IMG/VR virus record: IMGVR_UViG_3300030090_004029 | Coordinates: 1-58,049 of that record | From: a virus | Strand: one strand, 5' to 3' | DNA length: 58,049 nucleotides | Shown: in pieces, positions 32,671 to 42,800 of the stretch | Numbering within the stretch: the stretch's first letter is position 1 | Layout: each line of letters starts with the position of its first letter | Program-made: the position numbers and the translations under genes | Notes under the pieces: model-generated | What the model was told of the DNA's origin: nothing | Databases searched by the model: none | Seen by the model: only the letters and a program-made list of their open reading frames with translations

Positions 32671-32768
32671 TTAAAAGTGGTGGTAATCCTCGTATACGGG
32701 ACTGTGTAAGTCAGACTCATAGAAGACATGGGACTTCATCTGTGGGAAAATATATACTACCACTTTAA
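32671..32768 (+). ncRNA. Second multibranched RNA element
   Basis: TTAAAAGTGGTGGTA (32671-32685) pairs with TACTACCACTTTAA (32755-32768), one bulge and one wobble. Inside are TCC.CG/CGGGA and other short hairpins. It ends just before TTAGGAGATCATT of the next gene. Confidence 0.6.
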
Positions 32769-32782
32769 ATTAGGAGATCATT

Positions 32783-32971
32783 ATGACACAAAAAGAAATA
32801 AAACATATTTTCAAAGAAAACAATGTACAACTTGGTAAGGATACAATTGAGTTTATTGATCATGAAGCCAAGATGATGGTAAAAAGAATGGCAATAAGAT
32901 GTAAACAAGGAAATGTAAAGAGATTAACACCGGAGCTAATGTATATTGCATTAGGTAAACTAAACCAATAA
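32783..32971 (+). CDS. Hypothetical small helical protein
   Basis: 62 residues with SD TTAGGAGATCATT. MTQKEIKHIFKENNVQLGKD, then a helix 'IDHEAKMMVKRMAIRCK' and 'RLTPELMYIALGKL'. The helix-strand-helix layout with 'LTPELMYIALG' resembles histone-fold-like helix triplets, but it is too short to assert. It may be DNA-binding. Confidence 0.55.
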   Translation: MTQKEIKHIFKENNVQLGKDTIEFIDHEAKMMVKRMAIRCKQGNVKRLTPELMYIALGKLNQ

Positions 32972-32980
32972 GGAGTTATA

Positions 32981-33154
32981 ATGGAAGAAAAACCAAGTAC
33001 ATTCAAAATGTTTCAAAAGAAAGCAAAGGATACTGAAGCAAAACCAAAAGAAAAACCTGAAGGTAAGTTATCAAAAAGAATAAGATTGGTTGAACAATCA
33101 ATCCAAGAAATGAAATCAACTATAAATATTATTAAGTCCCGTCTGGGATTATGA
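32981..33154 (+). CDS. Hypothetical basic coiled-coil peptide
   Basis: 57 residues with SD AAGGAGTTATA. Lys/Glu-rich N-terminus (MEEKPSTFKMFQKKAKD) and a helical end (RIRLVEQSIQEMKST). Overlaps the next start (ATGA). Confidence 0.6.
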   Translation: MEEKPSTFKMFQKKAKDTEAKPKEKPEGKLSKRIRLVEQSIQEMKSTINIIKSRLGL

Positions 33155-33399
33155 CCTGGAATGAGTTGCTCTTGGACGTAGAACAATATATGGAACGATA
33201 TAGACATGCATTAGAACAAATAGTGCATTCACAAAATATCAAAGATCCTGAAGTGCTAAGAGCATTAGCATTAGCAGCATTAGATGGAGAGCCTACAACT
33301 GCTGATAAATTCAATGTAAACCTAGGCGATGAAATAGAGTATAAATGGGTATCACCCCAAGATCCAGGAGACGAACATGACACACCCAAGCAAAGTTAA
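33151..33399 (+). CDS. Hypothetical acidic protein
   Basis: 82 residues. N-terminal helices (LLLDVEQYMERYRHALEQI; EVLRALALAAL), acidic C-terminus. Coupled to the genes on both sides by overlaps. Unknown; a partner of the adjacent resolvase-like nuclease is possible. Confidence 0.55.
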   Translation: MTWNELLLDVEQYMERYRHALEQIVHSQNIKDPEVLRALALAALDGEPTTADKFNVNLGDEIEYKWVSPQDPGDEHDTPKQS

Positions 33400-33694
33400 A
33401 GGAAATACATTTGAAAGAGAATGCGTAAATAAAGCGAAAAACAAGGGCATAGAGGCCAAAAGAGCCTACGGGTCTAATGGAATGTCGCTTGGACTAGAAG
33501 AAGAGGTTGATGCCGTTATTGGTCAATATAAAGTACAATGTAAAAGAAGAAAAAGAATAGCAAAATGGATCAAGCCACCAGATTGCTGTGATGTTGCATT
33601 AGTACGTGAGGATAGGGGAGAAGCTTATATTATTATGGAATATGATGAATGGCTAGATCTTATCAAAAGAGCAGAACTATATCTAGAAATGTAG
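33377..33694 (+). CDS. Holliday-junction-resolvase-like nuclease (PD-(D/E)xK)
   Basis: 105 residues. KGNTFERECVNKAKNKG supplies the N-terminal Glu helix. 'LEEEVDAVIGQYKVQCKRRKR' contains the D-x(n)-(E/Q)-x-K core (VDAVIG...VQCK), with Gln where archaeal Hjc has Glu. Then 'ALVREDRGEAYIIM'. Length and layout match Hjc/RusA-type small resolvases. It would cut branched DNA before packaging. SD CAGGAGACGAAC. Confidence 0.72.
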   Translation: MTHPSKVKGNTFERECVNKAKNKGIEAKRAYGSNGMSLGLEEEVDAVIGQYKVQCKRRKRIAKWIKPPDCCDVALVREDRGEAYIIMEYDEWLDLIKRAELYLEM

Positions 33695-33702
33695 GAGTTT
33701 GT

Positions 33703-33876
33703 ATGAGTGTAGGAAACAATATTGCAAGAATCACATTAGAAACCGACTATGTATGTTTTCAATTATTTCCTTTTTGTTTTGAAATATTGATAACAAATAT
33801 GGTATGCATATCAATACATATACTATCACTTACAACAAGATTAACATTCACAATAGATAATACATTTTTCGACTAA
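33703..33876 (+). CDS. Hypothetical hydrophobic peptide, last early gene
   Basis: 57 residues from the ATG with TAGGAGTTTGT; the upstream ATG at 33649 overlaps the nuclease gene. Strands rich in Ile/Leu/Phe with three Cys (VCFQLFPFCFEILITNM). It may be membrane-seeking or a small beta protein. Function unknown. Confidence 0.5.
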   Translation: MSVGNNIARITLETDYVCFQLFPFCFEILITNMVCISIHILSLTTRLTFTIDNTFFD

Positions 33877-33880
33877 AAAG

Positions 33881-33919
33881 AAGGGACGGGGACTAACTCC
33901 TATTAATACCCTGTCCCTT
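33881..33919. terminator. Bidirectional terminator between convergent operons
   Basis: AAGGGACGGGG (33881-33891) pairs with CCCTGTCCCTT (33909-33919), 11 pairs with one wobble. Rightward it is followed by TTTATATT. Leftward it is followed by CTTTTTAG. It closes the early operon and overlaps the stop of the last leftward gene. Confidence 0.8.
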
Positions 33920-36785
33920 TATATTCCATTTCTAACATTTGATCTAAAACACCAACAGCAGATGCGGCTTCAGGCTCCAATCCTCTTACTCTTCTTCTAG
34001 CTTGTGCCTGTTGCTTTGATTCAGATAGCCCAAAGATACTTTCATGATACTGTTTAGTCCATTTTCTTGGATATAAACCTAACCAATGTCTTACAAGATC
34101 CATACCACGTCCATCTCTAACTGCAGGCCATGTTTTATTAACAAACCTACCGTATTCAGTACTATATTGATATGCTTCGTATCTAGCAGTCTCTTCATCA
34201 TCCTTGCTATAATCAACATTACCAAATACTATTTGATTAAATAAACTATGCTCAAGATCCATTAATCCACTTGCTATGAGACCATATTTCATATGTCCTA
34301 CAGTTGGGCCAAATATTTCTGCTGAAAGACCAAAGGTACTTTTTTTCCTTCCAGATTGAATAAAATCTTGAGGAAAGAATTGTTTAGCTCCAGATACTGG
34401 TCTTTGTGTTGTCCCTGATACAGTAACTCCTGTTTTATCAGTTCTTGCAGTTTCTCTATCCCTACGATCTCTTGCTATGGCAGATACTTTCCATGTGTCT
34501 ACCTCACCCGCATCCATTTCATCAAATGATAACTCACCCATTGTAGTATAATCAGGATTTAAAAGATCCGATATTTCATATTTACCACCTACTGTTAGAT
34601 CGTCATGAATTCTTCTCATTCTACTAATAGTTTCATTTTCAAATAAATTATTGAGATCTACATTTAACAAAATTGAACCTGCCTGCAATACACCAAATAC
34701 ACCTGCATATCTAGCAGCGTACATTAATTCATCTGCATTCCATTGACCAGCTTGAATTGCTTTGCCAGCTCCCTTCAATGCACTTAAATGTGTTTCAGCA
34801 AGAGACATTGGATAATGCAATAAATGAAATGCAACTTCACTCATTCCACCAATAATAGGACGTTTCAATAATATATGTTCACCGAATTCATCTACCTTTA
34901 CCTCATGACCTGTACCACGTAAAGGTTTAGCCTTAGCATGAGGTGCATATTCATAAGCAAATGCATTTACCATTTCCAATGCATGATTTTCTGCAAATTT
35001 TTCTATCTTATCTCTAGAAAGGGTTGTAGAATTCTTTAATAACTGTTGATATTTTTGTATAAAAGCAGTTCTAAACATCCATCTGCGTTGCCAATTCTCT
35101 GTCATTCGATGAAAGGTAAGAAGTTTACCCATTGTCCATTCACCAACTTCTCCTATCTGATCTTTTAACTGGCTTCCATTATATTTTATAGTACCTTTTA
35201 TTGGATCAAACTCTATCCTACCTTGATCAAAATCAGATCTCTTTATCAAACCTTCAGAAAACAATTCAGATGCTGGATCTACGAATTTATACCCTGCCCT
35301 TTTCTCAAGATTATCTAATATATCTCGTACTCCATCTTCATTATGCCTATATGCTTTTCCTGTTCTATTAACAGCACCAAGACCTACATGAGAAAAATAA
35401 TGTACAGCACTTGCAGCATTTTTAGCTGCTCCTGTTATATTGAATCCCATTGTTCTTGCTGTTTGGAAAGCATTAACATAATATACCATATTATTTACCC
35501 AATCAGGTCTTGAACGAGTACCTTCTGTGAATACAGTATATTCCTCTACTAAGAATTTTTTCAATCCATTTAAAAATTGAGTATTATTTGTTTTTGGTAT
35601 TTGACTCATAGCTTTTAATAAAGAGTCTTGAGCAAATACAAGTTTATTAAACGCTACAGCATCCTTACCATATTGATTTAATACAAATAATGGATCTTGA
35701 TCATATACATGTTTTAAGTTTGGATTCCTTGCTTTTGCCTGATCTGGAAGATCTGGAATATTTCTTAATATATTTGATAGATTTTGTGCATTTGATATAA
35801 TACCTTCTCTATTTTTAGATTTGATCATTTTTTCCATTCCAATCTTCACATCTACAAGATTTTGAAGAAATACACCAGGCCAATATCCACCTCTATCTAT
35901 AGATGCCTTTATAGAAGCAATTGAAGTATCTATATCTCCTTTTAATCTTTTAGCAGTAGAAGTGTCATATTTATACTTTTGATCAACTACATCTTTTAAT
36001 TTTTCAAGTCCTCTAACAAAAACATTACCCATGCTATCTAAATAACTTCTACTTTTTTCAGCAGCACTTACAATATTTGGATCAAATAATGATTCTTTTT
36101 TAGTTATCGGATCAACATATTTTCCTTCTTTTCTAACTCTTTTTAGATCACTATTAGACATTTCATTTAGTATTTTAAACTGCCTAAGAAAAAAACCTTC
36201 ATCTCCATTTACAAATTTTTCTATTTGCTGTTCAAATTTTCTTTTTATTTCTGGACTTGGAGCTTCCATTGCTTGTTGCCTTAGATTTCTTAGCTCGTTT
36301 ACAGCATCAATCCCTACCTTAAAATATTTTCTATTCATACCAGCATTTGTATAAGCATCAAGAAAATGTGAAGTAATAGATGCCATTGCATTTTCTTTTT
36401 TGCCCGTATTAACACGAGTCATATTCAATATATTATTTAGATCTAGGTAAAATTTTCTAGAAGTTGGATCTTGTTTTGATATTCCCTCAGGAACTATACC
36501 GGCTATTTGAGAGAATTTACCTTTAAGATCTTTGGAATACGCATCTATTTCAACATTTAACCTGTTTATTTCCCCTTTAGATAATACATAATCCTGGTCA
36601 AATGGGAGTTTTAGCTTATATTGGGCAAAGTCAACAAGTCTTTCTCTAGCAAGATCAATATTTAAAGTACCATCTGAATTCCTATATCTATCCTTTATAC
36701 TCTTATGGCTTGTCCATTTTTTCCAAACTTCACCCATATTATCAATATGTTCATTTTTGGTTTTAGTACTGTAATTACATCCCAT
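33903..36785 (-). CDS. Large internal-type virion protein
   Basis: 960 residues, last gene of the leftward operon. Mostly alpha-helical. A central region 'RTMGFNITGAAKNAASAVHY' and after resembles the LPD38-like helical domains of phage polyvalent/injected proteins. The C-terminal ~100 residues are basic (ARRRVRGLEPEAAS). With the 2981- and 721-aa neighbours it forms a module like podoviral ejection proteins. SD AGGTGAT. No enzymatic motif seen. Confidence 0.6.
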   Translation of the reverse strand: MGCNYSTKTKNEHIDNMGEVWKKWTSHKSIKDRYRNSDGTLNIDLARERLVDFAQYKLKLPFDQDYVLSKGEINRLNVEIDAYSKDLKGKFSQIAGIVPEGISKQDPTSRKFYLDLNNILNMTRVNTGKKENAMASITSHFLDAYTNAGMNRKYFKVGIDAVNELRNLRQQAMEAPSPEIKRKFEQQIEKFVNGDEGFFLRQFKILNEMSNSDLKRVRKEGKYVDPITKKESLFDPNIVSAAEKSRSYLDSMGNVFVRGLEKLKDVVDQKYKYDTSTAKRLKGDIDTSIASIKASIDRGGYWPGVFLQNLVDVKIGMEKMIKSKNREGIISNAQNLSNILRNIPDLPDQAKARNPNLKHVYDQDPLFVLNQYGKDAVAFNKLVFAQDSLLKAMSQIPKTNNTQFLNGLKKFLVEEYTVFTEGTRSRPDWVNNMVYYVNAFQTARTMGFNITGAAKNAASAVHYFSHVGLGAVNRTGKAYRHNEDGVRDILDNLEKRAGYKFVDPASELFSEGLIKRSDFDQGRIEFDPIKGTIKYNGSQLKDQIGEVGEWTMGKLLTFHRMTENWQRRWMFRTAFIQKYQQLLKNSTTLSRDKIEKFAENHALEMVNAFAYEYAPHAKAKPLRGTGHEVKVDEFGEHILLKRPIIGGMSEVAFHLLHYPMSLAETHLSALKGAGKAIQAGQWNADELMYAARYAGVFGVLQAGSILLNVDLNNLFENETISRMRRIHDDLTVGGKYEISDLLNPDYTTMGELSFDEMDAGEVDTWKVSAIARDRRDRETARTDKTGVTVSGTTQRPVSGAKQFFPQDFIQSGRKKSTFGLSAEIFGPTVGHMKYGLIASGLMDLEHSLFNQIVFGNVDYSKDDEETARYEAYQYSTEYGRFVNKTWPAVRDGRGMDLVRHWLGLYPRKWTKQYHESIFGLSESKQQAQARRRVRGLEPEAASAVGVLDQMLEMEYKGTGY

Positions 36786-36891
36786 ATATCACCTAAGGTT
36801 TGAAAATTTAACCCGCTGGGGGGTGCCGTTTTTAATATCAAATTTCAAATTTTTATATATATACATAATGATTTTCGTTATTTTTCATTTT
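36786..36891. promoter_or_regulatory. AT-rich intergenic stretch with GC hairpin
   Basis: A 106-base gap between two giant virion genes, otherwise packed end to end. It has ACCC/GGGT with a short loop, a GTTTTTAAT tract, an AT-rich run (TATATATATA) and the 15-mer shared with the early control region. It may hold a promoter or terminator serving the 960-aa gene. Confidence 0.4.
36876..36890 (+). repeat. 15-base element, copy 2
   Basis: CGTTATTTTTCATTT, identical to 20624-20638. Both copies follow a GTTTTTAAT tract and a GC-rich hairpin. Given as a plus-strand word; the active orientation is unknown. Confidence 0.4.
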
Positions 36892-39800
36892 CTAATATAG
36901 ACAACCTTTACCGTTTGCACTTTCCTTATCAAATACATTGTCAGGTATCCTTTGTTTTATCCTAAGCTTATCTCCTGCTGCAGTTCTAACTGTGATCGGA
37001 TCTGCAAACTGTCTGTTCAGCAAGTTATGGCTTGCTTCTATTTGTGCAAAATATGGACTTGCAAACCATCCATTTGATAGTGACTTAACAGTATTGGCAA
37101 AGGCTCCAAGATTTTCCCATCTATATCCATCAGCATTCATGTATTTATATCCTTCAGACATTAGATCTTCTTCGTATCTTTCACCACGATATTGTTTTTC
37201 AACATTTTGTATCATTCTTTTTATAGCAGGTTGCATATTGATCTGTTTATTATCTAATCCCCAATTGAACATTTGATTCATTAATCTTTTATTTACTCTG
37301 TAATAAGGCATTTCTGTTGTACCATCTGATAGATATTTACCAGTCATAACCTGTGGTTGCAATACATAACGCATTAGAAGAGCAGCTTGATCCATTTCAG
37401 TTCCACCTCCAGCTATCCTATGTCTCCATTGTCCCATGAATGCATCTATCATATTTTGTTCTCTACCAGATGAATAATCCCATACATCATTAGCAAATGT
37501 TCTGTCGTTCTTTAGTGATTTGATAGTATTGCTATAAGAATTATCCAAACGCATTCTTAATTGATCGACGTCATACATAAACATCTCTCTATCTACTGGA
37601 TCTGATATTAAATTCCTAGAGCTCAACCTTCCAACACCAGTAACTTCTTTCCACGCCTCTGAGTATCTAGCTTCAATAGTTGAAGAACTTTCTCTTACCA
37701 TTGGTCTTTTATCTATTAAGTAGCTTTTATTCTTTCTTACCTCAAATTTATCACCAGCCTTAAACCATCCAATAGGTTTTAAGCTACCATAATCTACATC
37801 AATACTTTCTATTTCATGATCTATTAACCTAGGATTTCCTTCCTTAGTGCCTACCTTCTTTTTTATTCTACCGTTTATTTCATAGACAAGAGCATCTACT
37901 TTTAATTCTTTTGGATAACTTTTTGTAGCACCTTTAGATGCTTTTATAAGTTGAAGATTCTTTTTATCTATTACCATATCTTGAGCAGCTTGTTTATCAA
38001 TTATTCTAATTGCATCTGAAACATCTGCCAGTCTACTCTCTAACTTTTGTAGCTTTGTAGGATTTACAAACCTTTCTTCACTAAAAAATCTTAAGGAATC
38101 AGCAATATTCCTATGTTCTTTTTGTAGTATTGTTCTAACGTGTCCTCTTGTCAAAGCGTTTTTAACAGTATTTGGATTGCTTGTTGCGTCTGTTTCTGCA
38201 ACCAAATTAGGTATCTTGAACTCTTGCCAGTTATTTAATGGATTCATATTGAATGCTTTGTGCATTGCTACTCTATCAACCAGTCCATTAACAAGATATC
38301 CCGCAGATGTATGTTTAGATACAGCAAGATCAGGCATATCAGGGCTATTATACAATCCCTTTGTCATTACTTCATCTAAAACTTTTCCTCCAATACTATA
38401 CTCGAATGCAGTATCAGACTTTTCTTTAAAATTCCATATTTCTTTACTTGGTTTTACTCTCCCCTCTCTAAGCTTTTGTAGGAATTTACCTACTTGAGTA
38501 CTTGAACCAACATCTTGAATACGATCTTGAAAATATTCATTAATAAATTGTCTTTGAAGGTTATCTGCCTTCTTATGTTCTCCTATATATCTTAACATAG
38601 ATATTTCAGACATTATCTCTCTAGTAATAAAATCAGTAGGGTTATCTAACAGTGCTTTTATCTTTCTATGGCTTGTTTTTAATTCCCATGTTTCAGGTGA
38701 TCTGCTACCTGCATTATCCCAAGTATCATTAGCCATTTTATTAGCTTCGTTCATTGTTCTTAATATTATTTCAAAACCCAATCGTTGCACATCTTTATTC
38801 TGACCTTGCCCATAAGCTCCCTTTTGGGTACCAAATGGAGCATCGTCTCTTACAATACCATCTTTTGAATGCCTTGATTCAATAGATCCAGGTGGAAGAG
38901 TATAATCTGCGGGTACATCTCCCCATAAAAAGTAATTTCTTAAAGCATCCTTAGCCATTAATCTATTATATCCACCATGTATATCTACACTATTTTGAAA
39001 TATATCCATCATCCTATCAAGGACAAGCATATCATTTGAACTTAATTCACCTTTTTTCCCAATATCCTTTAAGAACTGCTCGCCATTATATTCTAGTCCG
39101 GCATTTTCCATCCACGATAAGGCACGCCTTGATGATATAATACTGCCAATTGCTTTTCTTGATGTAGATAAATGGTTGGAATATTCAGAAAAACCTATAG
39201 CTGATTCATTTTGTCCAGCTTTAAATTTGTTTTTGATCTCCTTTATACCAAATATATTAATATCCCCAGGTGTTATACCCTTTTCTAGCATATTATAATC
39301 TGACTTGTGACCCATATCTCTTGCATAGTCCCTAACAAGTTGATGAGGCATTTTCAAATAACTATATAAATGATCACCATCATTATCACGTTGCAATGTT
39401 GTTCTAAGATCATGTGCATTTACTTGTATTACCCCATTCATTTCATTGCTATTTATTCTATCTACACGCATGACTGGCTGATCCTTTGCTATCTTAGGAA
39501 TAGCATTAACAGATGCTCCCAATGCTGGTTTCATTGCTTGTAAAACATCTGGAGCAAGTTTTTGTAAGCGAAGTCTATTTCCCTCTATAGTTACTTCACC
39601 GCCAGAAAGCAATCTATGTGCATGAACAAAATCAAGATTGTGATCTCTTATTAAACCACCAAGCTCATTCAATGCTGTTTTTACATTTGTTTTAAAAGAT
39701 TCGCTAGTACTCATTTTATCGGCAAATGCAGTATTATCTACAGATGTGATATCATTTTGACCACTTCTATTTCTTCTAGCTATATAGTGCTGTGCTGGAT

Positions 39801-42800
39801 CATATGTTTCATAGAAAGAACTAAAAAAATTAAACCCTTCTGAACGATTAGGCCCTTTGAGATTTTTATGTGTATCAAATTGTACTACATGATCAACACC
39901 ATTTTCATCTCTGAAAACAAATATCTTTTCATTAAGATCTTTCATTTTCTTTCTTGCTGTGTTATCTGGTAATGCAACTCCTCCAAATTGTATAGCTTTA
40001 TTGTATAATTTATCTCCTAAAGCTGGTGTTCCATTTTCTACTATTTTAGATCTTAACTCAGCAAAAACTGGATTAGAAAGATTACCTTTAACATCAGGAA
40101 TAATAAAGTTATCTTCTCCATAAGTAGTAGGTACCTTTGTAAGCATTTTATAGTCTTCATTTCTTAATATCTTATCTAACTGAGCCCTGACCAATGGATT
40201 ATTGGAGGATATACCCATGTCTATCAATTCTCTGGTTAGTCCCATTGCACCTTCAGTATAGACTAAACCTTTAGATTCTCTTTCAGCGAAGACAGCTCTT
40301 ATAAAATCAGGCCCATCACCTATCATTGATTTTAAGTTCTTTCTTTCTTTTAATATTTCTGTAAGTCCCATCCACTCTGTTGCCCGTTTTACATGACCAG
40401 GGCTTTGCCAGTCAAACATGGATGATGATATATTAACACCCTGAACATTCTTTGATGTGAATTGAACACCAAGACCATCAATATTTAAATTCATTAGGTT
40501 ATCAGGCCCCATATTTTGAAATATATCTCTTGCCCAATTTCGAGCTTGTCCTGTTTGTGAATGCTCAAGAGGTATAATTGGATTACCATTTAAATTATTT
40601 CCAGTAAATGATTTAGCAGATGACTCTCCTAGTAATAAGTTGATATTACGATTGGTCATTTTCCTAGAGATTGAAGGTATATAAACAGCAAAACCTTTAC
40701 CAAGCATAGAATTATCACCAGTAGAGAACATAATGGTCTTTGCTCCATTCCATTCACCTGATCCACCTTTCTGTGCCCATAACAGTTTAGCCAATTTTTC
40801 ATCTACTATTTTTGCACCATCCAGCATAGAGGATTTAAGACTTTTATAAGAATCAGTAGAAACATCATATATTTGTTTTCCAACAATTTCATTTACAACA
40901 CTGTTATTTACATACTCGCCCTGAACTTCAGTTAATTTTTCAAAAGATATTCTCCTATTATCAAATGGAGTTCCAGTTCGTTGTTGACTTACAGTATAAT
41001 CTGCATCTCTATTGAATACTTCATCTGCGATCACACCTACTGTATACTGCATATTATTATTTAATAATAGTTCTGAAAAATCCCTTACAGTTTGATCTGG
41101 ATGGCGTTGAGCGTTCCATCTAAGTGTTTTTTCATTAAACCTTTGAGTAGTACCACCATCAGATAAATATCCACGTTTAAACATATCTGATTCTATCTTA
41201 GCAAGGTTATTCCAATCAGGAGTTGCTTTTGAATGTTCTGCCATCCATGTATCGAATTGACCCGCTCTAGTATAATCTATGTGTTGCATTAACATCTTCA
41301 ATCTAAGAGATGCATTTGTATTTCCATCGGTAAGAAGATCTCCAAACATTTCAATAAATTTATTTGCTTCTACCTCACTTCTATCTCGTAATCTATCTGC
41401 TTTATTGGCAAACCAAAGTTCAAAATCTGAATTCAATTTTTTAACATTACTATCAGTGGCTACAAATATTATTCTTGAACCAGGGGAAGGTCTCATGTAG
41501 ATCAAGGGAGATATAGGAACCTTTGTTAGGCTTTCCATATACTTTCCATTGGGATCAAACATAAATCCAGAATCTTTCAATTCTTTCACAAGGTCTGTCA
41601 TTTTTCCCAAACGTAACTGACCATTGATCAATTGTTGTATCTCTAAAGGATCACCACTTTTATAAAAATCAATAGAGAACGTTCTATTCTTTTTAAATGT
41701 CCTTGTTGTTATAGTATCATCAAGGTGCCATAGTTCATAAGGTTCGTTTCTATCACCAGTTACATGCAACCGGTCATAAAAATCATCATTAATATTTGAT
41801 CTAAATTTACCATCTGAATTAAATTCTAATACACCAGCTTTTATTCTAGCTTCTTGCCTAACTCTACCATTTATCAAAGCATTTGCAAGTATATTACTAT
41901 CCTCTTTTATAAACTTACTCCAAAGATTGTAGGCTTCAGCTGTAGGATTATTATCAAAGATCCTTTTTCTTATCTCCATAAATGCATCTTCAACACTATT
42001 GGGATTAGTACGATCACGTATCCTTTTTACAAAAGCAGGATCTATCTCGTTGGGATCTGCCCTATCTACTATCCCATAATCCCTTGCAATATCTTGAAGA
42101 GTTCTTTGGTCGTGTTGTATAGTGTTTTTATTTAATGTCTTATTCCATAACTGCTTAGCCGTTTCTGCTATAATAGGATTTCTACTATTACTTAAAACTT
42201 GACCTACAATACCTTCATTTACTGACCTGACAACATCCAATGCTTTTGTCCAACTACCTGTTTCATTGTATTCCATTACTAATTCTGAAAAGGTTTTTTC
42301 TCTGTCCATAGCATCTGGTCTAAGCTCTCTCAATTTAGCACTTAGATCTTCAACTGCTTCTCTTGCTTGAATTGACTTCAATCCACCACCACTTCTACCA
42401 AGAATGGTCATGTTAATGATCTTATTTGTTATACTCTGAAATTCTCTTTTAGCTCTTCCTTCTCGGTTTAATATATCAGCAACTACTTCTTGTACTGATA
42501 ATATTGCATTAGAATTTTCCTTAACATAGTCTTGTGACATATCACCACGTGCAATAAATTGCTTTATTGTACTAAGATTTGATTCTAAGGAGGCTACCTG
42601 ATCTTTACTTACTCCCATATCAATAAGGGTTTCTATTTGCACAGCGATCTCATCAAGATGCTTTGGCTTGAGTGAGTTTGTTTCAAATGAGTGCTGTAAA
42701 TTCTCCATTGCAGTTTTTATACTTACAAGTTTTTCTTGAAGATTACTATTTGAAAATTGTATTTCAGATGTAGCTTTTATTCCATTTTCTAACAGGTCTT

